A stretch of 64,000 bases of DNA from Desulfovibrio sp. JY (GTDB lineage Bacteria; Desulfobacterota; Desulfovibrionia; Desulfovibrionales; Desulfovibrionaceae), in NCBI GenBank assembly GCA_021730285.1, contig CP082962.1:2170001-2234000 (forward strand), in the 5' to 3' direction. Under the pieces are notes generated by a model, which was not told the DNA's origin, did not search any database, and worked only from the letters and a program-made list of their open reading frames with translations. The position numbers were made by a program, and so were the translations under genes. Below, piece after piece: positions 53,597 to 63,300 of this stretch; position 1 is the first letter of the stretch, and each line of letters opens with the position of its first letter.

Positions 53597-54328
53597 CTAG
53601 ATTCTTCCGAGCGCCCACTGCAGCACAGCAGGCGTGATGCCGTTTCCGAGGCACCTAAGTCGGTCCAGCCAATGGGGACTCCCATCATCCACTCGACAAA
53701 CGACGGGGCCGCGATAAGCCGATATGGCGGCCTGGGCTCGCGAGCCTTCAAGCCGTAGGCCATTCCAATCAACCGGGCCGTCAGGTTGCCGGTGGATTGC
53801 CAAGTCTCCTCCCGGCGCAAGTATTGGCGTACTGGCTGGCCCTCTATCGCCGCCGGGGTAGGCAACAAGGATAACCCTTTCACGCAAGTGAGGGGCGCCA
53901 AAGGCTGCCGCCGGAAACACATCCCATTCCGCATCATACCCGATCTCGGCCAGGTCCCCAAGTACGCGGTCGAGGCCCCGGCCGAGGAGCGCCTTGACGT
54001 TTTCCACGACCGCGTAGCGTGGTCGTAGCTCGCGAAGGATTCGGGCGTATTCGGACCATAGTCCGGACCGCTTGCCCGTGATGCCCGCTCCTTTGCCGGC
54101 GACGCTGATATCCTGGCAAGGGAAGCCACCGATGACGATATCGACTTTTTGGGCGCTTTTGGCATGGACGTCCCTCACATCATGGAAAACAGGGACGCCC
54201 GGCCAGCGCCTTTCCAGCACGGCGCGGGCGAATGGATCACACTCACAAAACCAGGCATGAGAAAGACCGATCGCTTCGGCGGCGATGTCGCCCAACCCCG
54301 CCCCGCTAAAAAGACTTCCGACATACAA
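53597..54328 (-). CDS. Phage-type DNA cytosine-C5 methyltransferase
   Basis: An enzyme of 243 residues, short but with all core motifs: LFSGAGLGDIAAE (I), GGFPCQDIS with catalytic Cys71 (IV), VVENVKALLGRG (VI), LRERVILVAY (VIII) and LGNGITPAV (X). The target-recognition region between VIII and X is brief, typical for phage Dcm-like proteins. The start appears to be TTG at 54328, with AGGAG seven bases before it. The Com gene upstream ends inside this gene, 23 bases overlapping. Function: modification of phage DNA against host restriction; the target site is unknown. Confidence 0.88.
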   Translation of the reverse strand: MYVGSLFSGAGLGDIAAEAIGLSHAWFCECDPFARAVLERRWPGVPVFHDVRDVHAKSAQKVDIVIGGFPCQDISVAGKGAGITGKRSGLWSEYARILRELRPRYAVVENVKALLGRGLDRVLGDLAEIGYDAEWDVFPAAAFGAPHLRERVILVAYPGGDRGPASTPILAPGGDLAIHRQPDGPVDWNGLRLEGSRAQAAISAYRGPVVCRVDDGSPHWLDRLRCLGNGITPAVLQWALGRI

Positions 54329-54482
54329 CGCTATCTCCTGATGGGGCCTCTTGGGGCTCTTGTCCGGGGCTCGTGGCCCTCAGGAGATTCATGGTCCCGC
54401 ATCGCGGGCACTTGATGGAGAGGTTTACGGCCTCCCCTTTCGCCAACAGTTTTCCACAGTTACCGCATCGAATTTCTCGCAT
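54306..54482 (-). CDS. com: Com-family zinc-finger regulator
   Basis: A protein of 58 residues with two CxxC pairs: MREIRCGNCGKLLAKGEAV and IKCPRCGTMN. This matches Mu-type Com, a zinc-finger protein that binds mRNA and switches on translation of the DNA-modification gene mom. Here the downstream, overlapping gene is a C5 methyltransferase instead of mom. The ATG at 54482 starts the family alignment; the longer frame is rejected. The Cys spacing is complete. Confidence 0.85.
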   Translation of the reverse strand: MREIRCGNCGKLLAKGEAVNLSIKCPRCGTMNLLRATSPGQEPQEAPSGDSVVCRKSF

Positions 54483-54624
54483 AAGTCCGTTGATTGTTGC
54501 GCTCGTGCCTGCTACGCCCCTCGTCACCCTTGTCCGCAGGGGAGGGAGCAGCTGGCGCAAGCCGGTGGACCGGCGATCCCCCGCCGGGCCAGTGAGGTGG
54601 TTGCAGCCACCTCGCCTGCTCCAC

Positions 54625-55557
54625 TTATGCCGCCTTGGGCAGCGTCATCTCGCAAACTTTGTCGATCATTGCGTCCTGTTCGGCAATCAGGCCACGGGCT
54701 ACGGCGGACAGCATATCTAAAGCCTCCTCGCTGACGTCGTCCATGGCTTGTTCCTTGGCCAGCGCCGGCTGGAGCCGGATATAGTGGTCGCCCAGGAGCA
54801 CTTGGCTGCCGTAGGCCGAGACGTCCGATTGGCCGTCGAACATGCAGCCGATCAACGGCCGCGCCCACTTCGCCAAGCCCCAGAATCGGGCGTCCTTGTA
54901 GAGATAGGGGCGGCTATTGTTCCCGGTCCCCAGCGACAGCATGAACACTTTGCCCAACTGGCCAGCCTTGGCCGCCTGGGGCAACGCGAGTGTCGCAGGG
55001 TTGTTGGCGAACAAGCCTCCGTCCACGCAGGTGGCCACCTCGCCGGTCAGGCTTCGGATGCGAGCCGGCGGGAAATAAGTCGGAGCGGCGCTGGTGGCCC
55101 GGCAGACGTCGCGGAGAAAGAAGTCCCGGCGGTTGTCTGTCTTCGCCTTGGCGGACTTAAATAACGTCGGCGTTCGGGCCTCAATGTCGTAGGCCGGCAC
55201 GATCAGATCGATTGAGCAATCGGACAGTTTGCGGTCGACGAACACGTCAGCCAAGGCGGCCTCAATGCCCCGAGCGCTGTACTGCGGTCCCCACAGGCCA
55301 AAACCCGTAACCAGGCGGTGCCAGACGTTTTTGGAGAAGATGTCTTTGCCGCGCTGGCGGTAGAGGTCGGCCACGTCCTTGGCCGGGATGCCGGCGGCAA
55401 CAGCGCAGGCGATGATGCCGCCCGTGCTGGTGCCGGCCGCCAAATCGAACAGTTTGCCGGCCAAGCATCCGACTCGCGCCTCAATCTCAGCCAAGATCAG
55501 GGCCGCGATCAAACCCATGATTCCGCCGCCGTCGACACAGAGGATACGCCGGATCAC
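54625..55557 (-). CDS. Patatin-like phospholipase (CapV-like)
   Basis: A protein of 310 residues with the patatin set: oxyanion loop CVDGGGIMG at residues 7-15, nucleophile Ser44 in AAGTSTGG, and the catalytic aspartate in ATCVDGGLFANNP. The sequence (GGIIACAVAAG, RATSAAPTYFPPA, SLGTGNN) fits the CBASS CapV/CapE-type branch of patatins. The start is GTG at 55557, overlapping the previous stop as GTGA, so it is translated with the phage tail operon. It could be a lysogenic-conversion or superinfection-exclusion factor, or help lysis; no cyclase is near. Confidence 0.85.
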   Translation of the reverse strand: MIRRILCVDGGGIMGLIAALILAEIEARVGCLAGKLFDLAAGTSTGGIIACAVAAGIPAKDVADLYRQRGKDIFSKNVWHRLVTGFGLWGPQYSARGIEAALADVFVDRKLSDCSIDLIVPAYDIEARTPTLFKSAKAKTDNRRDFFLRDVCRATSAAPTYFPPARIRSLTGEVATCVDGGLFANNPATLALPQAAKAGQLGKVFMLSLGTGNNSRPYLYKDARFWGLAKWARPLIGCMFDGQSDVSAYGSQVLLGDHYIRLQPALAKEQAMDDVSEEALDMLSAVARGLIAEQDAMIDKVCEMTLPKAA

Positions 55558-56054
55558 AACGTCACCCCCAGGATGGCATCGGCCCGGGCCTGGTCGAATC
55601 CGTCGATTTTGCCGACGAGATAATTCACGCCTTTGACTACGGGGGGATACGTGAGATCAATGCCGGTACTGGCCGCGCCCTGGACGCGAACCCAGAACAG
55701 ATCCACGTCGCTGTCCGTTTTGGCTAATTCACGGGCCGCCTTTAATTCTGTTTCGGTGAACCGTGCGTAAAACGCGGTGACGCTCATGGTGGTCACCACC
55801 GGCGGATTGTCGATCCCATCGCGCCAGGCCGTGACGGCCTCCAGGGTCAGTGGGTTAAACAGTACGTGTCGTTCCCCGCTGGCGTCCTCATAGACTACCG
55901 CCGGGTATCCCCTAAATTGCGGCATCAGTGCCACGGCCGCCGCGTGATCGGTGATGACCTCGCCGGGGACAGGGGCGGCGGCCAGCCATAGAGCCAAAAG
56001 ATCGCGGCTGGCCGGAACAAGATCGGAATGTAAAAGTGTCAATCCTTGCGGCAT
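55554..56054 (-). CDS. Hypothetical phage protein
   Basis: A protein of 166 residues (MPQGLTLLHSDLVPASRDLL at the start). It contains a conserved-looking TETELKAARELAKTDSDVDLFW stretch as seen in phage proteins near tail fibres, but I cannot name the family. It lies between the fibre-like gene and the patatin gene, with which its stop overlaps. ATG at 56054; a longer frame to 56111 overlaps the fibre gene. Confidence 0.65.
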   Translation of the reverse strand: MPQGLTLLHSDLVPASRDLLALWLAAAPVPGEVITDHAAAVALMPQFRGYPAVVYEDASGERHVLFNPLTLEAVTAWRDGIDNPPVVTTMSVTAFYARFTETELKAARELAKTDSDVDLFWVRVQGAASTGIDLTYPPVVKGVNYLVGKIDGFDQARADAILGVTL

Positions 56055-56058
56055 ACTA

Positions 56059-57078
56059 TCACCATCCCATGGTTGCGAAAGTCTTAGCCTCGGCATGGCC
56101 GGCACCACCATTGCCGCCGGCGGTCGCAGAAAGATTTAAGGAGCCAGATATACTCCCACCGTAGAAAACCCCCACTTTCCCTGCCCCTGTTCCCCCCGAA
56201 TACGCCATAGAGTCATAAACGCCATTTGCCGAAAGGCTGTGGCCCGATGTAACAGAGATGGAATACCTCACAAACACGAGTAGCACGCCGCCTGTACCGA
56301 TGGCGCTTGCCCCGTACAGATACCCGTCTACCCCAAGGGGTCCCATGGTATTGACGTTTCTGTAGCCGGTTGCTCGGTCACCGCCGCCCCAAACCCTTCC
56401 GGGACCGCCTCGTCCGCCATACGCCCAAGCATTCGCCCCAGAGTTTACAGCAGACGCCGTCCCGCCCCCGCCCCCACCAGGGGCGTTTAATCCAGCGTTC
56501 CCTGCGCTACCGGAGTATGTGGAATTAAAGGCAATGTACGCCGTGCCGAGAGCGACTGCCCCCGTCTGTGCCCCGCAGCCTGACGCCGAGATGATGGCTG
56601 TCCCACGTCCTGGCCATGACGAGTAATCCGCCTGTACGTCTGGCATCATTGGTGAGGGGCAGGCGAACATCGTGGGGTCGAAGATAGCGTAGCCCATTTT
56701 GCCCAGCCACGACCAAAAATCACGTAACGCGGCGCGACGTCCGGTTAAGTTCATAAAAGACGGAACAACGATGTCCTGGTGCGCCCAATGCGGAGAGCCG
56801 GCTGCCCCCTTACCTGTCATGGAGATAGACCCGGTCGAACCCATGACCAGAGAATCGCAGAGTATTACCAGACCACGACAGCGGTTGGTGACAGTCATAG
56901 GGGCATCGACTGTTAGTGATCCATACCGAACAACCTGAATCGGGCCGTCCAGTGTCGTGGGGAGGCTGGTCGCGCTGTTGATGGTCACGTCGCCCGCCGA
57001 GCGGTACAGTGCAAAAAGGGTGGCGATGTTGGTCAAGGGGATAGTTTGCCGCCAACCCTTCGGATAATGCACGCCCAT
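56059..57078 (-). CDS. Gly-rich phage tail fibre-like protein
   Basis: A protein of 339 residues. The N-terminal ~100 residues look like beta-sheet repeats (SLTVDAPMTVTNRCRGLVIL, GSTGSISMTGKGAAGSP), and the C-terminal half is Gly-rich (NAPGGGGGGTASAV, GGRGGPGRVWGGG, ATAGGNGGAGHAEA), as in Gly-rich adhesin tips of T4-like or Mu-like fibres. It is likely to contact the host receptor. It overlaps the previous stop by one base. Confidence 0.65.
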   Translation of the reverse strand: MGVHYPKGWRQTIPLTNIATLFALYRSAGDVTINSATSLPTTLDGPIQVVRYGSLTVDAPMTVTNRCRGLVILCDSLVMGSTGSISMTGKGAAGSPHWAHQDIVVPSFMNLTGRRAALRDFWSWLGKMGYAIFDPTMFACPSPMMPDVQADYSSWPGRGTAIISASGCGAQTGAVALGTAYIAFNSTYSGSAGNAGLNAPGGGGGGTASAVNSGANAWAYGGRGGPGRVWGGGDRATGYRNVNTMGPLGVDGYLYGASAIGTGGVLLVFVRYSISVTSGHSLSANGVYDSMAYSGGTGAGKVGVFYGGSISGSLNLSATAGGNGGAGHAEAKTFATMGW

Positions 57079-57401
57079 TATCTTTCAACTCCGCTGGCTA
57101 CGAAGGACACCGCAGCCACGTCTGATTGCACACGGATTTTATCCGGCGTGGCAGATGCCGCCAGAAAGATTTTTGTGTCAATGTGGACGGATTCAGCTGG
57201 GGCTATGCTCCCGAGCCAAAGGGTTCCGAGCGTGGCGTCATTCGAGTCGGCAAGCGTCACGGATACGGCGGCCATACTTTCAGAGTCCGTATTACAGATG
57301 ATAAAACCAGCAATGCCAACGGAGAGGCTACCGCTCGGAACGACCAGATCAGTGACCGTATTCGCGGCGACCGATGCAAGAGGCCAGTTTCGTAAGATCA
57401 T
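57078..57401 (-). CDS. Hypothetical phage tail-region protein
   Basis: A protein of 107 residues rich in Val, Ala and Ser, probably beta-sheet (NTVTDLVVPSGSLSVGIAGF, SVTLADSNDATLGTLWLG). No family recognised. It begins 14 bases after the 167-residue protein gene and overlaps the fibre-like gene start, so it is part of the tail operon. Confidence 0.65.
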   Translation of the reverse strand: MILRNWPLASVAANTVTDLVVPSGSLSVGIAGFIICNTDSESMAAVSVTLADSNDATLGTLWLGSIAPAESVHIDTKIFLAASATPDKIRVQSDVAAVSFVASGVER

Positions 57402-57415
57402 ACGTCCCCCTTAAT

Positions 57416-57919
57416 TCAGCCCAAAACAAGGGCGGCTAGAACGGCCTCATCTTCTGCCGTGTTACGCGGCGCGTTGTCCGGGTCCTGACCGAGCCACACC
57501 TCGGCCAGATCGACCTCCACGGCGACCCCGGTCACCGTGACCACCACGCGGCCGGCATCCGCGTCGAAAGTTGCCCCGGCGACGTAGCCGACGCCGGGTG
57601 TCGTCTGAAGCAATTTAAGCGGCCGGCGAAGCTTGTAGGGGAGCGCCGCCACCTCGGGGCCGGTGACGGCGATCTGGGTGTCGGAGAGGCGCGTTATGGG
57701 CAGGACCTCCTGCACCCAGGCTCCGGCTTGGGCGGCCGCCGCCCTGGCCATGTCCACCAGGTCGACCACAGCCGTGACCGCTGTGGCCGCGTCGGCCAGC
57801 GACCGGGGAAATTCGGCCTCATAGCCGTCGTCGCCAAAACCGTGAGGGTTGGTCAGGCTATCAAAGGAGTTGCTGTTGTACTGGCGCATCCGCGCCAGCG
57901 CTTCGGTCAAACTGCTCAT
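57416..57919 (-). CDS. Hypothetical phage tail-region protein
   Basis: A protein of 167 residues. The middle has a helical stretch (LADAATAVTAVVDLVDMARAAAAQ), followed by beta-rich sequence (GYVAGATFDADAGRVVVTVTG). Not recognised. It overlaps the preceding gene by four bases (ATGA). Confidence 0.65.
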   Translation of the reverse strand: MSSLTEALARMRQYNSNSFDSLTNPHGFGDDGYEAEFPRSLADAATAVTAVVDLVDMARAAAAQAGAWVQEVLPITRLSDTQIAVTGPEVAALPYKLRRPLKLLQTTPGVGYVAGATFDADAGRVVVTVTGVAVEVDLAEVWLGQDPDNAPRNTAEDEAVLAALVLG

Positions 57920-58782
57920 ATCGGAGCCCTCCAGGCGACTTCCTTGATTTCAAAGCCCATGCTGGTCATGCCCACGAAGGGGAAATCCAAGGGGGACAAG
58001 GTGCGCAGGTTCCCCAGGAAGGAGCGTTGCTGCAGGAGCAGCGGATTGCCCGGGTCCCAGCAGAAAAAGAGGTCCTTATCCACGCCGGCCCGGCGCTGAA
58101 GCGCCATGGCCTGGTTGACCCCCTCAATGAGATCCATATTGTCGAAGGAGACGGTGACTACGCGGCGGGGTTCCCGGCGATCGTATTCCTCGTGACCGTC
58201 CAGGGCCTGATCCATGACGGTATCGGTCTCGTGGGACAGGCTCGCGCCAAGCGTGAAGTTCCACTGCGGCATCCAGCCCGGGGCCATGTAGAGACGGCCT
58301 ATGTCGAGGTACCCCTTGGGGTTGGTGGGGTTGGACAGGGCGATGCGCCACCACCGATACCGCTTGTGGCTCGGCAAAATATGGATGGCGTTGCGTGGAT
58401 AGAGATCGATATCCTCGGCCGCGACCTTGCCGCCCCAGAAGTTCGTGTCGCCCCAGCGCAGGTCCCGCCAGGAGAATATGCGGGGGAAGACCGCCATGTC
58501 GCCGGAATCGTAAAGCAGCTGCGTGCGGCCGGCATCGCCGTAGCCGGTCACGCGCCATCGGCCATCCAGGTTCATGGAATGGGCACAGACCACGATGATG
58601 CGCACGGGGTTGGTATGGGCCAGTTCCAGGTCGATGGCGGTCGAAGCCGGATCGCAATCGGCCGCGCGAGCCACCCTGGCCAGTACGGGGTCCTTGAGGG
58701 CGTCGAGGCCGATCAACCAGTTGCCGCCCGAGAGAGTGGCCGCGTCGGCCCGGTTGGGAAAGGCGATGAACCCGTTAGCCAT
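57916..58782 (-). CDS. Phage tail-region protein
   Basis: A protein of 288 residues (MANGFIAFPNRADAATLSGG). It is rich in Trp, Asp and beta-type segments (RIIVVCAHSMNLDGRWRVTG, YRWWRIALSNPTNPKGYLD). The WWRI...DIGRLYMA pattern resembles galactose-binding/jelly-roll domains of tail tip proteins. I chose the ATG at 58782; it overlaps the previous gene by eight bases. Exact structural role unknown. Confidence 0.65.
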   Translation of the reverse strand: MANGFIAFPNRADAATLSGGNWLIGLDALKDPVLARVARAADCDPASTAIDLELAHTNPVRIIVVCAHSMNLDGRWRVTGYGDAGRTQLLYDSGDMAVFPRIFSWRDLRWGDTNFWGGKVAAEDIDLYPRNAIHILPSHKRYRWWRIALSNPTNPKGYLDIGRLYMAPGWMPQWNFTLGASLSHETDTVMDQALDGHEEYDRREPRRVVTVSFDNMDLIEGVNQAMALQRRAGVDKDLFFCWDPGNPLLLQQRSFLGNLRTLSPLDFPFVGMTSMGFEIKEVAWRAPI

Positions 58783-60319
58783 ACAGGTCCGCCTCCACGT
58801 AGCCGTCCTCGAAGTCCAGGGCGAGCCCCAGCACGGCAAAGAGCTTGCCCGCGCTGAGCCCGAAGCGGGGCAAGGTCAGGCGCACCACGTTGCCGAGAGA
58901 AAGCGGCAGGCCATAGCGCGGCCGCAATCGCACCCGGAACCGCTGCCGACGCACTTTATAGAGGGCAAGCAGCCGGTCGGCCTCGTTGTTGGCGGCGGCA
59001 GCTTCCACCAGCAATGTGTCGATGTCGATTGCCGGCGACAGGGGGTGGATATCCAGCACGGCGGCGTCCTCGGCCACCACAGTCCGGGTTTTCTCGGCCA
59101 GCCAGGCCCGACGGTCATCTTCGACCGCGCCGGCCAGATCGTTGTCATCCTGGACGGACCAGTTGCGGCCATAGGTCAGCGACACGCGGTGGACAGGCAC
59201 GCCGTTGCCCGTGTCATTGGCCGGGATCTGTTCCACGCCGCCGCCATCACCAGCCAGGATCTCCACCTCGGTCAACGTCGCCACGGGCTCTCCGGCCGGG
59301 GCCTCGAAACGGCCGACACGCACCACGCCAAAGCGGTCGAGAGTCCACCACGCGCCGATGGATCGGGCCAGATCGTCCAGCACCTGGTCCATGTCCGCGC
59401 CGTCTCCGGCATCAATGCAAAGCCCGACTTCGGCCGGGTTGGCGGCCGCCAACGCCGCGAAATCGGCGGCGGACAAGTCCGTGCTGCCATATCCGGCCCG
59501 GGTCCGCAGGATGCGCTCCATGATGCCGGCCACGGTCGAGACGTAGCCGCCCGAGGCGTCGCCGCGCACGTCGGCGGTCACGGCCCCGGCGGGTTTGGCC
59601 CACAAACGAAACATGCCGGCGGACAGGCAGGTGGCGAACTGGCCGGCGGAGAAGGTTGCCGCCTGGAGCGAGGCCACGTCGGCGTAATCCTGGGTGGCGG
59701 TCAGGGGCAAACCCTTGTCGTAGACGGCTTCTATGGCGGCCACCGGACCGTCGTGGATCTGGTAGATCAAGGTCGAAGCGTTGACCTTGGTGGTGGGCGC
59801 ATTGCAGCAATGCCCATAACACAAGGGTTTCTCGTCACCCTTGAGGTTGTCGTCCCCTTCGACGCCGTCGGGACCGCTGTCGGTGCCGGCGTACAGGTTG
59901 GCCTGAATGGGCTTTTCGAGCTCGGCCCGGCGGTCACGGATATTGAGGATGGCCCGTGTCCAGGTCAGCTCCAGGGATTCGACCACGCCGGTCATGACCG
60001 TCTCGGCCGTATCCACCCGGCCGTGGGCGGCATGGCGCAGCACAAACCTGCGGCCGTCCAACGCATAACCGGCCAGGGTGTCCAGACCGCCCGAGACGGC
60101 CACCAGTTCGATTTCCCCCAGGGAAATGTCGCCGGCCCCACCCGTGACGCCGTCCTTGAACACGCTGACCTCGAACGATGCCGGAATGGCCAGAAGCGGC
60201 GCGTAGTAGGCATTGGGCGGCGTGTCGTCCGGGGGCGTGGTCAGGCCGCCGGAAGAATAGCGCAGGGTCGTGACCGCGCCGGCGGCGATGTCGTAGGCCT
60301 CGAGGTCGAGCAGGTACAT
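58775..60319 (-). CDS. Phage tail hub/baseplate-like protein
   Basis: A protein of 514 residues directly after the tape measure gene, the place of the distal tail or hub protein. The N terminus (MYLLDLEAYDIAAGAVTTLRYSSG) resembles distal-tail-type beta domains, and the C-terminal part reads like a hub (GLPLSLGNVVRLTLPRFGLS). Overlap with the tape measure stop is ATGA. The assignment rests mostly on gene order. Confidence 0.65.
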   Translation of the reverse strand: MYLLDLEAYDIAAGAVTTLRYSSGGLTTPPDDTPPNAYYAPLLAIPASFEVSVFKDGVTGGAGDISLGEIELVAVSGGLDTLAGYALDGRRFVLRHAAHGRVDTAETVMTGVVESLELTWTRAILNIRDRRAELEKPIQANLYAGTDSGPDGVEGDDNLKGDEKPLCYGHCCNAPTTKVNASTLIYQIHDGPVAAIEAVYDKGLPLTATQDYADVASLQAATFSAGQFATCLSAGMFRLWAKPAGAVTADVRGDASGGYVSTVAGIMERILRTRAGYGSTDLSAADFAALAAANPAEVGLCIDAGDGADMDQVLDDLARSIGAWWTLDRFGVVRVGRFEAPAGEPVATLTEVEILAGDGGGVEQIPANDTGNGVPVHRVSLTYGRNWSVQDDNDLAGAVEDDRRAWLAEKTRTVVAEDAAVLDIHPLSPAIDIDTLLVEAAAANNEADRLLALYKVRRQRFRVRLRPRYGLPLSLGNVVRLTLPRFGLSAGKLFAVLGLALDFEDGYVEADLYG

Positions 60320-63300
60320 CAGCGCATCCTCCGGGCCAGACGATCCACGGACCGCGCCAGGCGTTTGGTGGCCATGCGGTTGGCCTCCTGGGATTTGGCC
60401 AGGGTGCGGTAGCCCGCGCCGTCCAAGCGCATCTGGGCATCCAACCTGCTTTCGATGCCCGAGGTGTCGGTCCGTTCGCCGCCACGATCGGCAAGGCGTT
60501 CGATGATGCGGGAATGGGAGACGGAAAAAACGCGCTCCCCGGGCATAAGCATGGTCGGCACCGAATCCAGGCCCGGGATGCCGCCCGTGACCAACCCGCC
60601 GTCAGCCATGCCCGTAAAGGAGGCGAAGAGCGCGGCGGCCGCTGCCGCCTGGGCCGCGTTGGCGGCGGCAATGGAATCGGCGTAGGCGCTGGAAAAAGAG
60701 GAATTGTTGATGGCTCCGACGATGGCCGAGACGCCATCCCCCATGGCGCTGGCCAGCGTCCCGAGGTTGGAATTGACCAGGGAAAGCTGGTTTACCTGCA
60801 GTTGCAGGACCGCGATCTCATTATTGATGGCGTCGAGTTGGGCCTGGGCCTGGTCGACCTGGGTCTGGGCGTACTGCTCCAGGCTGGCCAGGGTCGAGTC
60901 GGCATGCTCGAAATCCGCGTAGTATTGCTCGGAACTGGCGTAGTAATCCCGCGAGGCATTCACGTAATCCTTGGTGATGTCCGGCAGTTCGGATTGGGCA
61001 GCCGTATCGCCGGCCCGAGCCTTGGCGGCAGTGCTGTCGAACAGCGCCTTTTTCTGTTCGTAAAGTTCGCGGGGGGACAGATCGGTGAGGTCGGGGTCCA
61101 GCTTGAGCGACTGGCGCAGGTCCTTGATCGACGCGAGGAAATCCGACCACATATCCAGGGTGTCCTGGATGGCGTCGCGCTGGTCCTGCAAGGCCGAAAT
61201 CTGGTCGTTGATGCCGTCGATGATGGTCTGGTTGGTGTCGTCCCAGGCCTGACCGGCGGATTTGAGCGAGCTGTCCCACGCCTCGACCCATTGGGCGGCG
61301 TCATCCCACGATTTGAAATCATCCGGAGAGAGGGAACCGGATTCCATGGCCGAGCGATATGCGGACCAGAAGTTTTCCAGGCTCACGCCCGACTGGTTCA
61401 GTGCGCCGATGGCTTCGCCCGCGCCCTCGGCGTAGTATTGCATGAGCCGGGTCGCCTGTTCGGTGCTGCTGTAAGCGTTGGTGAAGAAGCGATTGAAGGC
61501 GCTTTGGGCGGCGTCCGTGGAGCCGAAGGCGGCCACGATCTCGCTGGCGTATTGGGCCAGGGCCAACTGGCGCAACTGTTCGTTTGTGGCCTGGACTTCT
61601 TCGCCCGTGGCGGCGGCCTGGTCCTGCATGTCCCGAAGCGAGGCGATGGTTTCATCGTCGAGCACGCCGGAAAGCGCGTCCAGGTCCAGGCTCGCCGTGT
61701 TGGCCGAATCGCCGGCGGCCAGCATCTTGTCCACGAGCCCGGAAATGTAGTCTTCGCCGGCCAGGGATTCGAGGGACAGGCCCATCTGCTCCGTGGCCGT
61801 GCCGACGGTGGCCATGGCCGACTCGAGCCGGGTAATCTGGTCGATCCAATACTCGCCGTCATTGGCAATGGCGGAAAACGCGCCGACAAGGCCGCTATCA
61901 GAAAGAATTTTTCCGACCTTGGCGTTGGAAACGTTCCTGTAGAAATCCTCCTGCTGTTCGTCCGTGACGTCCCATTGCGGAAAGGAGAAGTTGTCCAGGC
62001 TTTCCTTCGTCTCGACACCCAGCTTATCGAAGCCCGATGTAATGACGTCGGTGTAGGCGTCCAGGGCGTCGTTGACGCTTTGGGTCGTCTCGGCATCGGC
62101 CGCGCCGGTGGAGCGGATTTCATGGGAGGTGGACGATCCTCCAAACATGGAGGAGTCCGTCACCTTGTAATAGTCCGCCGTGCCGACGTTGGCGGAACCA
62201 CCTACGATGGATATTTGCAGACCAGAGCCCGTTTTCGTCTCGGTGTGCGTGTTGGAAAATCCCATGGCCAGCAGGCCACCAAGGGCGGCCACGCCGCCGA
62301 CCACGCCCAGGGCTGTTCCGAGGCCGATGCCAGCCCCGGCAGAGGACGCGCCGGCCAGCGCGCCACCCTCAGCGGCCCCGGAAGTCACGGCCGTGTAGCC
62401 GGCCCCTTCGGCCAGGGACGTGGCCGTGGTGGTCCCCAGGGTGCTCATTTCCGTGGCCGAGGCGGCGGAAAGCGCGGACAAGGAGGAGCCGCTGCTGAAA
62501 AGATCGCTGACGTAGCTTACCCCTTTGGAGATGCCATAGTCGGCCGCCTTGCTGGTGATCTTGGATACGGCCGAGTTGGACAGGGAGCCGGTCCCTGAAC
62601 CGGAGCTTGTACCTGAAGACCCCGCCAGGGCGCTCGTGGCATCGCTGCCGACCACGGATTCCACGATGGGGATGACCACATAGTTTTCCAACGCGTACTT
62701 GATCATCTGCTGAACGATGTTCATCAGGTAATCGAGCATCGAATCCATGGCGCTTTTGAAAGCGTCGGCCATGGAGCCGCTGCCGTTGATCCAGGCCTTG
62801 AAGGCATCGGTCGCCCCGCCGGCGATCGAACCAGACAGATCGTGGACCCCGGACGCGATTTCCTTGGAGAGCGAAACCCAGGAATCGCGCTGCCGGGTGG
62901 CGGCATCCTTGTAGAGCCCGAATTCCAGGGTCAGGGCGTCCGAGAGCGTCGAGAGGAAATCGGTCTCGTATTCGAGGCGGGCTTCGATCTCCTCCTTGCG
63001 CAAATCCGACCGCTTCTTGGCGGCATAGGCCTCGTAGGCCGTCTCGGAATCGCAGTTGTCCTTGACGTGCTTGAGATGTTCGTCGAGGAGCGCCCACGCG
63101 GCCTGCCAATAGGCGTCGGACACGCCGGCAAGCGAGGCGAAGGCGGACTTCTGGTTTTCCAGGTCCTTGAGGCGAATTTCCTCCTTGAGATCGGCCAGGG
63201 CCTGGGCTCGCTCAGCTTCGTTGGCGTAGCGGGCATTAACGATCTTTTCCTGGTCCTGCGCCCACTTCTGGAGCTCCGTGGTCGAGCCGCCGTAAATCAG

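Noticed and set aside
52713-55557. TIR-like protein and patatin as a CBASS locus
   Set aside because: Both resemble CBASS effectors, but no CD-NTase or ancillary gene is present, they lie on opposite strands, and the patatin belongs to the tail operon.
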